Shown here: positions 23,904 to 32,813 of the stretch, piece by piece
Layout of the letters: each line of letters opens with the position of its first letter
Numbering within the stretch: position 1 is the first letter of the stretch
Source: a virus
Virus record (IMG/VR): IMGVR_UViG_3300030616_000061
Span: 1 to 33,731 of that record
DNA length: 33,731 bases
Strand: one strand, 5' to 3'
Translations under genes and position numbers: made by a program
The notes under the pieces: generated by a model
What the model was told of the DNA's origin: nothing
The model's input: the letters and a program-made list of their open reading frames with translations, nothing else
Databases searched by the model: none

Positions 23904-25014
23904 AGAGAATCTGCAAAGGTCACTCGAGCAGGAGGCTCAGCAGATCGAGGAAAGGATGCCCATGACAGCGAAAGAGACCGCAAGGATAGCCGACCGGTTA
24001 AAGCGGTTGATGACAGAGAGGAAGTTATCGAACGCCCAGATAGCCAGGGCGCTGGGGGTGAGCTCGTCGAAGATCAGCCAGTTTTTGAACCATAAATATA
24101 AGGGTGATCTGGAGACGCTGGCCAATCAGGTCGTCAACTATATTAACAGCGTCACCCGCAAGGAGAGGCAGCGGGGCGATAAGCCGAAATTTGTGCAGAC
24201 TACTGTGGCCCGGGAGATAGGCACAATGATCGCCAACACCGAATCGTTCAGTGAGGATGAGGGGCGGATCGGTATGATCATCGGGGACGGGGGGCACGGC
24301 AAGAGTTTTTGCCTGAGAGCCTATGCCCAGACAAACAAGAACACGATCTATGTGGAGCTGGATGATTGCATGGGGCCCAGGACTATCTTTGGATCGATTG
24401 CCGCCAAGGTGGGACTGGAGTCGTACGGGACGCTGGATAGCATAGCCAGGCGACTGGTAGATAATCTGGAACATCGGCACGTTGTGGTCATTCTGGACGA
24501 GTGCAGCGGCCTGTCGGTGGGAGTCCTAAACAAGCTGCGGCAAGTCATAACCGTCAAATGCCGGTGCCCGCTGATATTGGCCGGCAATCACGGTTTGCGA
24601 GATACCATCAATCAGCCGACGACCAGGCGGGGGCATGAATCGCTGGATCAGTTTACGAGCAGATTATTTCAAATTCTTGACCTGGACAGAGAATCCAATA
24701 ATAAGGGGCGGGGTGGCGAACTTTATACTACCGAAGATATCCGCAAGCTCTACGAATATGGCGGGGTGCGGCTGGTGAACGGGGCGGCTAGGGTGCTAAA
24801 AGATATATGCAGGACGCCACGGTCCGGCAGGCTTAGGACTTGTTCACTGATAATCGAGGCCTTGCATACGGTTAAGGGCTGCCAGCAGATCACGCCGCAA
24901 TTGCTGATTGATACAGTAGCGACGCTGGGGCTGCCGGTACAGATCCGGCTACCGTTTATGATAACCGAGACTGCCGAAGATGAACATTTGGCAGAGGCGA
25001 AGACCGCCGGTTAG
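23896..25014 (+). CDS. MuB-type AAA+ target-capture ATPase
   Basis: The protein has 372 residues. An N-terminal HTH (residues about 34-80, LSNAQIARALGVSSSKISQF) precedes the ATPase domain with Walker A GDGGHGKS at 130-137 and Walker B VVVILDEC at 196-203 (Asp201, Glu202), then LAGNHG as a sensor-like segment. MuB has 312 residues and the same order of HTH and AAA+ parts. It overlaps the transposase by eight bases (ATGACTAA). MuB coats target DNA, picks the site, and activates MuA while giving target immunity. Confidence 0.92.
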   Translation: MTKENLQRSLEQEAQQIEERMPMTAKETARIADRLKRLMTERKLSNAQIARALGVSSSKISQFLNHKYKGDLETLANQVVNYINSVTRKERQRGDKPKFVQTTVAREIGTMIANTESFSEDEGRIGMIIGDGGHGKSFCLRAYAQTNKNTIYVELDDCMGPRTIFGSIAAKVGLESYGTLDSIARRLVDNLEHRHVVVILDECSGLSVGVLNKLRQVITVKCRCPLILAGNHGLRDTINQPTTRRGHESLDQFTSRLFQILDLDRESNNKGRGGELYTTEDIRKLYEYGGVRLVNGAARVLKDICRTPRSGRLRTCSLIIEALHTVKGCQQITPQLLIDTVATLGLPVQIRLPFMITETAEDEHLAEAKTAG

Positions 25015-25022
25015 GAAAGAAA

Positions 25023-25379
25023 GTGGAAACTGGAAAACTCAAAAAGTGGCAAAGTGTTCGTAACGAGATCATACGCCTATTGAGAGTCGAGTGCGGACTA
25101 AAACCGCATCATATAGTCCGTTTGTGTTATCATGATTTTTATCAGGAGGACGGCAGTCCGCGTAGGTGGTTCGAGGTTAGGCTAGGGTCGGGTTATCGCG
25201 CTTATTTTAGGCGTGAGAATATATCACCTAAATTGCAAAAAAAACTCATAGAACTTTATCCACAGCCGCTGCTGTTTGCGGTAAGAGCTTTTAATATTCC
25301 CCTTTTTACCGACAGGCCAATCAACCGGGTTTTGACCAGGGTGCACATCGGCAGGATTACGCGAAAGAGGAACGATTAA
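25023..25379 (+). CDS. Small basic early protein, unknown
   Basis: The protein has 118 residues. It starts at GTG with AGGAAAG upstream. It is rich in Arg, Lys and aromatic residues (LLRVECGLKPHHIVRLCYHDFY; SGYRAYFRREN) with no membrane segment, so a nucleic-acid-binding role is plausible. It lies between MuB and the GemA gene, where Mu keeps its small semi-essential early genes. No family is recognised. Confidence 0.6.
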   Translation: METGKLKKWQSVRNEIIRLLRVECGLKPHHIVRLCYHDFYQEDGSPRRWFEVRLGSGYRAYFRRENISPKLQKKLIELYPQPLLFAVRAFNIPLFTDRPINRVLTRVHIGRITRKRND

Positions 25380-25390
25380 AGGGCCTTTAT

Positions 25391-25906
25391 ATGCTCAATA
25401 ACGGACAAATAAAACTGGTTCAAACCGCTGTCAGGGCGGCGGGGCTCAGAGAGAGCGGGCAGTATTATTTTGTCCTGAAGCAATATCGCCAAGGCGATAG
25501 TAAACATAAGGTTACCAGTTGTAAGCAGCTCAATAACTGGCAGATGGAGGATCTCTTGGCAATCTGTGAGTCGCTGGGCTGGCGGCATCCGGGCAAGGGG
25601 GAGAGGTTTTACCGCAACCGGGCGGCCGGCCGCGAACGGTTCGCCAGCTTTTCTCAGCAGAAGATGTTGGAGTATCTGGCGGGGGATCTGGGCTGGAACG
25701 AATATCAACTAGCCGGGATGATCGAGAGGATGACAGCCGGCGATAAAATATCAATCGCCCAGCTTGCACCGGGCGAGGCGCACGGGCTGATTGAGGCTTT
25801 AAAGGAAATGTTCGGGAGGCAAACCGGTAAAAAATATAAAAACCTAAAAGAAATTCAACATGACATGGAGGTCACAGATGGCAGGCAAGCGTGTAAGGTC
25901 GGATAA
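25391..25906 (+). CDS. gemA: GemA-like regulator (Mu gp16 family, DUF1018)
   Basis: The protein has 171 residues with AAAGGG before the ATG. It fits the Mu GemA/DUF1018 pattern: IKLVQTAVRAAGLRESGQYYFVLKQY near the start, a middle with CESLGWRHPGKGERF, and then FSQQKMLEYLAGDLGWNEYQL. GemA is an early Mu protein that alters expression of host genes and gyrase-related functions. Its 3' end overlaps the Gam gene by 29 bases. Supporting context: Mu-type transposase, MuB and Gam in the same operon. Confidence 0.75.
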   Translation: MLNNGQIKLVQTAVRAAGLRESGQYYFVLKQYRQGDSKHKVTSCKQLNNWQMEDLLAICESLGWRHPGKGERFYRNRAAGRERFASFSQQKMLEYLAGDLGWNEYQLAGMIERMTAGDKISIAQLAPGEAHGLIEALKEMFGRQTGKKYKNLKEIQHDMEVTDGRQACKVG

Positions 25907-26405
25907 TACCCTAGCCCCGCAAATACATACCTGGCAAGAGGCGGATGCCGCCTTAAAGCGAATAGGGGTATTGCAGAGTAAAATCGAAATACTAGAGCGG
26001 GAGACCCAAGATAAAATCAACATTCTAAAAGAGTCGCTTAAAAACAAAGTGGTGGCTCATCAAGAGAGGATCAGCCTGCACCTGGCGTCGCTGGAGACAT
26101 TTTCCGGAGTTAACCGGAAAGATTTCGGCAAGAAACGCAGCCGCAAGTTAAACTTTGGGACGCTGGGCTGGCGGAAAAGTTCGGTACTATCAACCAAAAA
26201 GACTACGTTGGGACTGATTAAAAAGATATTCGGCAAAGCTGCGGGAAAAAACTACATACACACCAAAGAGACGCCCAATAAAGAAGCCCTGGCCAAGCTC
26301 ACGGATGGGCAGTTGGCTACGCTGGGAGCTCGGCGAGAAGAAAAGGATGTCTTCTTCGCCGAGCCTGATTTAAACAGGGCGGCCGATTACGAGAGCAAAA
26401 AATGA
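25878..26405 (+). CDS. gam: Gam-like host-nuclease inhibitor (Mu Gam family)
   Basis: The protein has 175 residues; GGAGGTCACAG lies before the ATG at 25878. A helix with ADAALKRIGVLQSKIEILERET leads into long coiled helices, followed by KKRSRKLNFGTLGWRKSS, a strand-turn pattern typical of Mu Gam and its Ku-like relatives. Gam binds DNA ends and protects them from host exonucleases such as RecBCD. The next gene starts in its stop codon (ATGA). Confidence 0.88.
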   Translation: MAGKRVRSDNTLAPQIHTWQEADAALKRIGVLQSKIEILERETQDKINILKESLKNKVVAHQERISLHLASLETFSGVNRKDFGKKRSRKLNFGTLGWRKSSVLSTKKTTLGLIKKIFGKAAGKNYIHTKETPNKEALAKLTDGQLATLGARREEKDVFFAEPDLNRAADYESKK

Positions 26406-26746
26406 GACCGACCCCAACAACAGTAGAACTTGATTGCTGCCTGAGGCTGTTACGGGAGGCAGACGAACCTATGCTGGCGGCCCAGATCGCCGAGAGGCTG
26501 GGTCTAAGTGGCAGCCGGGAGACGAAACGGCGTAAGGTCAGGCACCTGGTAGGGCTGCTGCGGGAGAAGGGGGTGCGGATAGTTGCCAACGTGAATGAAG
26601 GATACAAGATCGCCCGTGATAGTCAGGAGTGGCTCGAATATAACGAGAAACGGCAGATTGAAGCAAAAGAGGTATTGGGTGAGTCGCACCGGCGCAATCG
26701 ATATGAACGAACGCAAGGCCAAGGATTACTGTTTGGGATAAAATAA
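26402..26746 (+). CDS. Winged-helix protein of the early operon
   Basis: The protein has 114 residues and starts at the ATGA overlap with Gam. It has a wHTH: LLREADEPMLAAQIAERLGLSGS, then a recognition-type helix (TKRRKVRHLVGLLREKG) and a wing (VRIVANVNEGYKIA). The rest is Arg/Glu rich (RRNRYERTQGQG). The stop overlaps the start of the next frame (TAATG). It resembles the small protein at 1-269 in fold pattern. It may be a regulator of the early or middle genes. Confidence 0.7.
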   Translation: MRPTPTTVELDCCLRLLREADEPMLAAQIAERLGLSGSRETKRRKVRHLVGLLREKGVRIVANVNEGYKIARDSQEWLEYNEKRQIEAKEVLGESHRRNRYERTQGQGLLFGIK

Positions 26747-26974
26747 TGTCGCAGGCGCTGGAGCTTAGAGATAAGAAAATATCGCGGCAGGTCTTTGATG
26801 ATCTACTGGACATCGAAGAGGAGCTAAGCGGAGCAGGAATGGTTATACAAGTTTTTGGATTGGTTTGAACAGGGCAAGAAGCTGTCGTTTCGGCAGATAG
26901 TTATCATGCGGAAAATCTGGCTAAGGCATTACGGCAGTAAACGGCCGCCCTGGTTTACAGGAGTAAACAAATGA
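26746..26974 (+). pseudogene. Small gene with a +1 frame break
   Basis: A reading frame starts at 26746 by TAATG overlap with the previous gene and reads MSQALELRDKKISRQVFDDL and onward, but stops at 26866. The next frame, open from 26828 to 26974, reads EWLYKFLDWFEQ, then LSFRQIVIMRKIW, and its TGA overlaps the next ATG (26971) as ATGA. Together they span 229 bases, one more than a multiple of three, so one inserted base would explain it; joined, they give about 75 residues. The neighbouring genes are all coupled by such overlaps, so the joined form is likely the true gene. It is a sequencing error, a real mutation or a programmed frameshift. Confidence 0.55.
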
Positions 26975-27873
26975 GTGATTATGATTTGGACTTTGGCTAT
27001 CCGTCGGCTTCGGATTGCGTATCGTTTTTGGCCGGGCTGGGGATTGAAATAGTAAAGGAATATGATCCCCTGCATTACGAGCACAAAAAGCAGGTAGTCT
27101 GGGGACATGTTCATGCGGTAGGCTGGGCGGCGGCGCTAAGAGTATATGCGGCTACGGCAACTACCTTCAATGTGGCCGGAGGTAAATATAACTGGCGGGG
27201 CACGGTCAAAACCTACACGGCCGGAGCAAATGTGGATCCAACTGATGATGATACGACCTATGTCTGGATGAAATCCGATAATTCAATCGATTCGGGGATC
27301 GATGGAGACGGCTGGCCTTCTACTGTGCACGAGCCGTTGGCAGAGATTGACACAGATGCGGACGGGGTGATTACTGATATTCGCGACCTGCGGGGAGAGA
27401 GTTTTCTTAGATATTGTAACAGCGATACGCAAGGGCAGGTAACCGCCAGCGGGATAACCACCGGACCGGTGGCCTGTAAACGAATCGGCAGTGCTGAACT
27501 TAAGGCGCTGCTGGATACCAGCACTAACAACTTATTTGCAGTGAAAGCGGGGGACCTGGTGTTAAGGGTGGTTGTTTGCGTTAAGACAGCCGCCGGGGCG
27601 GCATGTGTGGTGGATGTCGGATTTGATGAGGATGCAGACGGATCAGCGGCTGATACGGACGGCTGGCTGGAAGATGCTAATGCCAATGCGGCCGGTTGTT
27701 ACCCATCCGATGCAGCGGGTAGTGATATCGGCTACAGCCTCTGCAGCGGCGCTTATGCAAAAGAAGGTGGGCGGGCGGCGGATGATGATGGCTACATAAC
27801 CATCACCAGTTCGACAGATCAGTCGGGCAGTACGTTCGTGGGCGGGGCCTGGATGCTATATATACCGGCTTAA
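26971..27873 (+). CDS. Putative tail fibre or adhesin protein
   Basis: The protein has 300 residues; GGAG lies before the ATG. It has no membrane segment or catalytic motif. It is rich in Gly, Ala, Asp, Thr and Ser with repeated short strands (TATTFNVAGGKYNW; EIDTDADGVITDIRDLRG), a pattern seen in phage fibre and receptor-binding proteins. The order with the following beta-helix and LamG proteins suggests an adhesion module. Its ATGA coupling to the broken small gene places it in the same transcript as the early genes. Confidence 0.55.
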   Translation: MSDYDLDFGYPSASDCVSFLAGLGIEIVKEYDPLHYEHKKQVVWGHVHAVGWAAALRVYAATATTFNVAGGKYNWRGTVKTYTAGANVDPTDDDTTYVWMKSDNSIDSGIDGDGWPSTVHEPLAEIDTDADGVITDIRDLRGESFLRYCNSDTQGQVTASGITTGPVACKRIGSAELKALLDTSTNNLFAVKAGDLVLRVVVCVKTAAGAACVVDVGFDEDADGSAADTDGWLEDANANAAGCYPSDAAGSDIGYSLCSGAYAKEGGRAADDDGYITITSSTDQSGSTFVGGAWMLYIPA

Positions 27874-27884
27874 AAGAGAAAGGC

Positions 27885-29177
27885 ATGAAATTGCTTACAA
27901 CTATAGCTAAAGGTACAAGGGCAGCTATTAACCTTAAAAATGCAAAGATGGTCACTCCTCGTGACGATCTTGTGGAGGCTTATAACTGGCTGAAATCGTC
28001 CGACCGAAACGCCAGTATGGGAGCTTTGAGTGAATATAACCCCAGGGTGTTGATATTGACACCTGGTTATTATGATCTGAGCAGTGGTCTGGTATTAGAT
28101 ACGGACGATGTGCATATCTATCACTTCGGCCCACCAGAGGCGTGCGTAGTTGATTATACGGGGGTAAGCAGCGGTACCGACAAAGATGTACACACCTATA
28201 CTATCCAGCAAACGTGTTACCGGTTGACATTGCACGGTTTTACTATTTATCAATCAACCGGCAGTGTAATGTGTTCATCATTTGTGATTAATTCATCTGT
28301 CGGGGTAAATATATATTCCAACTACATCAATATGCGGTTCCGTCGGGCAAGTATTAACACTGCATCGGCGATAAACAGGCTGCCATTATTTTTGCAAACA
28401 CAGGAGCAAGGATTTTGGCGTGATTGCATTGCTGATGCAGCCGCCTGGCGAGTTGCCGAAGATGTGAATTTTAATCCGACGATGTGGAATTGTATCAGCG
28501 AAGGGAATTATGCATTTGGCGGCGATAATAACGCATCTGCTACAGGCACTGGAACCATAGGAGGGGAATTTTATAATTGCAAAAGCGAAAAATACGCATT
28601 CGGAGGCTGTACAGGATACGGCATGCCAATATCGTCGGCAGCGGAATTTTATCATTGTGTGGCTGATGAGAATAGCTACGGGTTGGGGATGTTGGTTGAG
28701 GGTAAATTTTATAATTGCAAAGGCGGTCGTGGCTGTTTTGGTGGTTATACAGTTGCCTTTGATAGTGCATATCCTCCGGTATTTGCGGGAGAGGCATATA
28801 ACTGTATCGCCGGTCCTAATAGTTTCGGATCGGGTGTACGTAGCACATCAACACAGCCAAAGTTTACCGGCAAATTGATCGGATGTGTAATGGAAGGCGA
28901 AGGCGGGTATGGCGAAACGATGCAATGTGAAGGTGGACATATCGAAAATTGCCGACTGAAGATGGGAGCCAGTAATCAAGATTGTATTTTGATCACCGAC
29001 GGTAATACGGTAATCCTTAACAGCACATTGATATCTACCGGTACAGGTAATTCCATCGATGCCGCTTCAGCCTTGAACGTAGTAGCGGCCCACTGCCGCA
29101 TGAATACGGCTCTGGGGGGCAACGTGACAAATCTGGTATCAACCCCTTATAATGTGGTTGATGCCAATGTGGCATGA
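27885..29177 (+). CDS. Parallel beta-helix protein, tailspike candidate
   Basis: The protein has 430 residues; AGAAAGG precedes the ATG. Residues about 200-356 contain rungs with an aromatic-Asn/His-Cys step: WNC (201-203), FYNC (229-232), FYHC (255-258), FYNC (275-278), AYNC (304-307), LIGC (331-334) and IENC (353-356), spaced by 20 to 29 residues, with Phe-Gly-Gly turns. This is the pattern of a right-handed beta-helix with a stack of Cys on one face. Such folds serve as tailspikes that bind or cut surface sugars; no catalytic pair can be pointed out. Confidence 0.65.
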   Translation: MKLLTTIAKGTRAAINLKNAKMVTPRDDLVEAYNWLKSSDRNASMGALSEYNPRVLILTPGYYDLSSGLVLDTDDVHIYHFGPPEACVVDYTGVSSGTDKDVHTYTIQQTCYRLTLHGFTIYQSTGSVMCSSFVINSSVGVNIYSNYINMRFRRASINTASAINRLPLFLQTQEQGFWRDCIADAAAWRVAEDVNFNPTMWNCISEGNYAFGGDNNASATGTGTIGGEFYNCKSEKYAFGGCTGYGMPISSAAEFYHCVADENSYGLGMLVEGKFYNCKGGRGCFGGYTVAFDSAYPPVFAGEAYNCIAGPNSFGSGVRSTSTQPKFTGKLIGCVMEGEGGYGETMQCEGGHIENCRLKMGASNQDCILITDGNTVILNSTLISTGTGNSIDAASALNVVAAHCRMNTALGGNVTNLVSTPYNVVDANVA

Positions 29178-29189
29178 ATAGGTGAATAA

Positions 29190-29633
29190 ATGATCGAACT
29201 ATACTTAACTCAAAACGGATATCCAAAAACAGGTTTGTCGCCTGAATTTATGTGCATGGCTACAGCCCATACCGGAGTAGATAAAAGCGGCGATGCCCCT
29301 TCTATAACGGAGGTTAGTTCGACCAATGCGCCCGGTTTGTACATATTTGATATCGACTTCGGCATAGCTCCGTGGGATGTAAAAACGGAGCCTTTGTATA
29401 TGATTGTTGATATCGATCCTGATGATGATCTAGGGCTGGATTACGGCGAGAGATTGATACCTTTAATATTGTCACAAGAAGGTCTGACGCTCGCGAGATT
29501 AGGCGCCGTGCGAAAGTTTTATTCGGACGGGAAAGAACAGGTAATGAAGCCGGATGGAGTGTCCGTTGCGGTGGAATATACCGATGAAACTGCGAACGGT
29601 ATCACAACTACAACTCCGGGGGCGCCCAGCTAG
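29190..29633 (+). CDS. Small structural protein of the fibre module
   Basis: The protein has 147 residues and AGGTGA upstream of the ATG. It is Asp/Gly/Pro rich and beta-prone (PGLYIFDIDFGIAPWD, EPLYMIVDIDPDDD), without a signal peptide. The Asp run could bind calcium. It lies between the beta-helix and LamG proteins, two bases before the next start. No family is recognised. Confidence 0.55.
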   Translation: MIELYLTQNGYPKTGLSPEFMCMATAHTGVDKSGDAPSITEVSSTNAPGLYIFDIDFGIAPWDVKTEPLYMIVDIDPDDDLGLDYGERLIPLILSQEGLTLARLGAVRKFYSDGKEQVMKPDGVSVAVEYTDETANGITTTTPGAPS

Positions 29634-29635
29634 AT

Positions 29636-31033
29636 ATGGATCCGGTCCTAAAAAATACTAAATCATTCGGGCAGGCACCCCCCTTAAATCGCGTGGCAGG
29701 AACCAAACATTTCGGTGGATATATATCCGCGACCGATGGTTGTTATGTGGTCTTTGGCGGCCAAGATGGCGATATCGATTATACAACCGTGCTGGCTGCT
29801 GCCGGCCTGGACGACACAGAGATAGAGGTTGCCAATCAAGATCTGCCTGCAGGGACGATCTGGAATTATGTTTTAAAGGAGGTGTCGGGTTGCGGATTGT
29901 TGTCCGATGACTCGCAGTTGGTCTGCGAGGTTGTTATCGGGTCCGATGGGGAGGTATTGCCGTTGGCGCCTAACCCGCCGCTGCAACTGCGAGGCAAAGC
30001 CGTAGCCGGCGGTAACGTAGAGCTGCGCTGGCGCTACTCGGCGATCAATCAGGCGGTCAAGCCGGATGGATTTAATATTTATTATGACGGGGGGCAGGGG
30101 CCAAAGGCGTTGGGTGATGATGGGGCAGCCCATCCGCTGGCAGCGTTAATTTTGCATTTTGATGGTAATCCTGGAGAAACTCCAGAGTTCGGCTCGTACG
30201 ATTACGGTTACGATGTCAGTTTGCAGCAAGTCGGAATAGCTCCCACAAATGAGACAGGCGATATAACACTTGACGATACATATGTGAAATTTGGCTCTAC
30301 GTCCGCAAAATTAGCCGGCTTCTGGCGCGGGGTCACGGTGGAGCCTAATGCTAATTTGTCGTTCGGAAATGACGAATTTTTGGTTATGTTTAGGGTATAT
30401 ATAACAGCGGCGTTGCTGAACGAATCGGCTTTTGATTTAATTTTCATGAGCCATTCAGCATCGGCGGATAACTTTGTCAAATTATACTGGCATCGCGAGA
30501 TTTCTGGAGAGGGCATCAAGTTTGAGGTTAAGGTTGGCGGTGTTATGCAGGTCAATATTGGTTGGGACGGGGCGCTGTCGGACGGCTGGAATCTTGTCTG
30601 TGTTGCCAGGGACTCCGCTGGTGATATAAGAATGTTTGTTAATGGCGATGTGAAGGTTAGTGATAATTATGGATCTTACCCTGATTTGTCATCTACAACA
30701 TTATATATATTAGGCGTCGACCTTGATATGAACGTCTGGTACGATGAATATGTGATCCTTAGCGGTGATGGGGCATGTCTGTATAGTTCTAATTTTACTC
30801 CGCCAACGCTACCTTTTGGATCGTTATTGGGACAGGTAAATTATCGCGGCCAGGGTGACTATCCTCCGTATATTACCGAGGCGTTAGAGCATGGCCAGGA
30901 ATATCATTTTCGTGTCTGCAGTTATACGATCGATGGCGGAGAATCGCAAAACGATGATTACGTCAGGGTGATAGCCGATGCGATCGGCCCGGCTGCTATT
31001 GAATCTCCAAAAATAAGCTGGGAGGAAATATAA
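29636..31033 (+). CDS. Adhesin with LamG domain inserted in an FN3 fold
   Basis: The protein has 465 residues. Residues 112-158 read like the first half of a fibronectin type III domain (LRWRYSAINQAVKPDGFNIYY). Residues 168-390 read like a LamG/ConA-type domain (LILHFDGN at the start, DEFLVMFRVYITA, WNLVCVARDSAGDIRMFVNG). Residues 396-450 complete the FN3 (ITEALEHGQEYHFRVCSYTIDGG). So the lectin-like fold seems to sit inside the FN3 domain. Such domains bind sugars or proteins on cells. It is followed by the next gene with a TAATG overlap. Confidence 0.6.
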   Translation: MDPVLKNTKSFGQAPPLNRVAGTKHFGGYISATDGCYVVFGGQDGDIDYTTVLAAAGLDDTEIEVANQDLPAGTIWNYVLKEVSGCGLLSDDSQLVCEVVIGSDGEVLPLAPNPPLQLRGKAVAGGNVELRWRYSAINQAVKPDGFNIYYDGGQGPKALGDDGAAHPLAALILHFDGNPGETPEFGSYDYGYDVSLQQVGIAPTNETGDITLDDTYVKFGSTSAKLAGFWRGVTVEPNANLSFGNDEFLVMFRVYITAALLNESAFDLIFMSHSASADNFVKLYWHREISGEGIKFEVKVGGVMQVNIGWDGALSDGWNLVCVARDSAGDIRMFVNGDVKVSDNYGSYPDLSSTTLYILGVDLDMNVWYDEYVILSGDGACLYSSNFTPPTLPFGSLLGQVNYRGQGDYPPYITEALEHGQEYHFRVCSYTIDGGESQNDDYVRVIADAIGPAAIESPKISWEEI

Positions 31034-31776
31034 TGATCTCCACAGCTAACAGACGAATAGACATGTTCGATCAGGCAGGCCGGCGGGAAATTGTCAAGCC
31101 GCCACAAATGATCCAAAAAGCCCGGGCTGTACGATATCCGTCGGGCGGCGGCGGGGCGACTTATATCGCCCAGATAGATTCTAACGCTAATGCGGGCGGA
31201 TTTTATAATGGGCATCTGCAGACTTTTGACGCCACGGACTGGAAAACAACTACTAACCCGCTGGCGGATACCGGTGATTCGATAGAGATATTCAACCTGA
31301 TCGAGGCCGGCAACACCAACACGAATTTTCTGGTGGCGGACGATCTGGTTTCGGTCTGGCAGATAACCGACGACGAGGACAATAGCCGCTGGGTATGTAA
31401 TGAAATGTATGTGAGAAAGGCCAAAACCCAGGCGGCGGCGGCCGGGGCGAGCAGTATATCAGTAAAACTATTTGATCGCAGCGGTAGTGAGTCGGGTAGT
31501 GCGTTTAACGTATTTTACAAGCCGAAATCAAGCGCTCCGAATCTCAATACGGTTAGGAGACGTTTGGCGTCTGGTGATTATATATGGGTAACCAAAGGAC
31601 CGGGCGGTGTATGGGAGATCGTTGATTTCTATCACGTGCCTGATACTGTTTCGATCGTCAATGATGTATCGGCCACAGGAACTATACTGCGAGAATATAG
31701 TCGTATCGATGTTGAAGTGTTGGACGATGGTTCTGATGACGGTTACGACAATATTGATTTGGGGACGGTTTGCTAA
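31033..31776 (+). CDS. Structural protein of the fibre module
   Basis: The protein has 247 residues and GGGAGG before its ATG, which overlaps the stop of the adhesin gene. The N-terminus is basic and polar (RRIDMFDQAGRREI), the rest is beta-prone with Asp/Gly/Asn-rich turns (DSNANAGGFYNGHLQTFDA). No family is recognised. Its stop overlaps the next start (TAATG). It likely belongs to the same surface assembly. Confidence 0.55.
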   Translation: MISTANRRIDMFDQAGRREIVKPPQMIQKARAVRYPSGGGGATYIAQIDSNANAGGFYNGHLQTFDATDWKTTTNPLADTGDSIEIFNLIEAGNTNTNFLVADDLVSVWQITDDEDNSRWVCNEMYVRKAKTQAAAAGASSISVKLFDRSGSESGSAFNVFYKPKSSAPNLNTVRRRLASGDYIWVTKGPGGVWEIVDFYHVPDTVSIVNDVSATGTILREYSRIDVEVLDDGSDDGYDNIDLGTVC

Positions 31777-32204
31777 TGAGTATTCGGTGGTGGAACAATC
31801 GCATACTTTGGGATTCAGGCAATATAGCGTGGCATGATGATTGTTGTTGCTGTGTTACTTGCGAAGATATATTGGGTGAATTAGAGGTAATATACGCTGT
31901 TTTTTGGGGGTTAGAGGATTGCGACGAAGAAGGAACTTGTGTAGAAGAGATAAATGGTGTATTTGCTTTGGTGTGGGAAGAACATTATGCAAACCAATGG
32001 TCGTATGGAATGGTGGGCGATCCGCCATTTGTAATAGCCGACTGTACTAGTTTAGGAGCCCATTCCACGGGGACCGCTAATTGTTTTTTAAGTGGGATAC
32101 CAACATGTTTCGGTAATGATATTGCAAATGATTACGTTTCTTGTTCTGGTTTGGCTGGTGCAATTGACGGATATGCGTGGTTGGGGTGGTATGATCCAAC
32201 ATAG
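31776..32204 (+). CDS. Cys- and Trp-rich small protein
   Basis: The protein has 142 residues. The ATG at 31776 shares the stop of the previous gene. It has a striking DDCCCCVTCEDI segment near residues 22-33, with further single Cys residues at wide spacing and many Trp. The cluster could bind metal or form disulphides. No signal peptide is visible. AT content is higher than in the structural genes. No family is recognised. Confidence 0.55.
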   Translation: MSIRWWNNRILWDSGNIAWHDDCCCCVTCEDILGELEVIYAVFWGLEDCDEEGTCVEEINGVFALVWEEHYANQWSYGMVGDPPFVIADCTSLGAHSTGTANCFLSGIPTCFGNDIANDYVSCSGLAGAIDGYAWLGWYDPT

Positions 32205-32216
32205 AAAGGAATAATT

Positions 32217-32813
32217 GTGACTTGTCCATTTGCAGATAAAAAGTGTAAGTTGTTAGAAATATTTAATATAAATGTTCCAGTGCATGACGCTATATGCAAA
32301 GACATGTGCGACTTTACTCCGGAAAAAATATTACGATATCATGGTATTAAACTCCCTGATTGTCCCGATGATACCGATTATTTAGAGCATGCAAAAACAT
32401 GCGTACTGAATGATCTGGTTGAATTAGTCACAATCAAAGAAAAGCTGCTGCAACAAGAAGAGGAAAAAAAGCTTTGGGCACAGTTACCACAGGAATTTAA
32501 AATTGAACGTAATCTTAAAAAATATTTTATAGCTATAGCAAAACACTTTCTCAAATTTGGCAGACTTCGGGTAACAGAATCTTGGTATAACGAGCGGGTA
32601 GCTATATGTTTTAATTGCCCTAGCAAGAATGTTGTGATAGATGATGACGGAATAATGTATTGTTACGCCGTTCGGAAAAAACCAGTTATTATAAATAACA
32701 CGGGTATAGACGGTCAGGCTGGGATAGCTGAATATGTCGTAACGGCATGCTCGAAAAATCACTGGCAGGACTTGGATCGTAATCACTTCCAGGCGCAAGA
32801 AAATGAGTTGTAG
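32217..32813 (+). CDS. Cys-rich, zinc-binding-like protein
   Basis: The protein has 198 residues and starts at GTG with AAGGA before it. The N-terminus has MTCPFADKKC and AICKDMCDF, then CPDD and CVLND; the C-terminal third has ICFNCPSKN, MYCYAVRKK and ACSKNHW. This layout, two sets of paired Cys with a final C-x3-W, resembles the small phage and bacterial zinc-ribbon pattern C-x2-C..C-x-C..K..C-x3-W. A long middle part is charged and helical. It overlaps the next gene by 11 bases. The stretch is AT-rich compared with the rest of the phage. Confidence 0.6.
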   Translation: MTCPFADKKCKLLEIFNINVPVHDAICKDMCDFTPEKILRYHGIKLPDCPDDTDYLEHAKTCVLNDLVELVTIKEKLLQQEEEKKLWAQLPQEFKIERNLKKYFIAIAKHFLKFGRLRVTESWYNERVAICFNCPSKNVVIDDDGIMYCYAVRKKPVIINNTGIDGQAGIAEYVVTACSKNHWQDLDRNHFQAQENEL

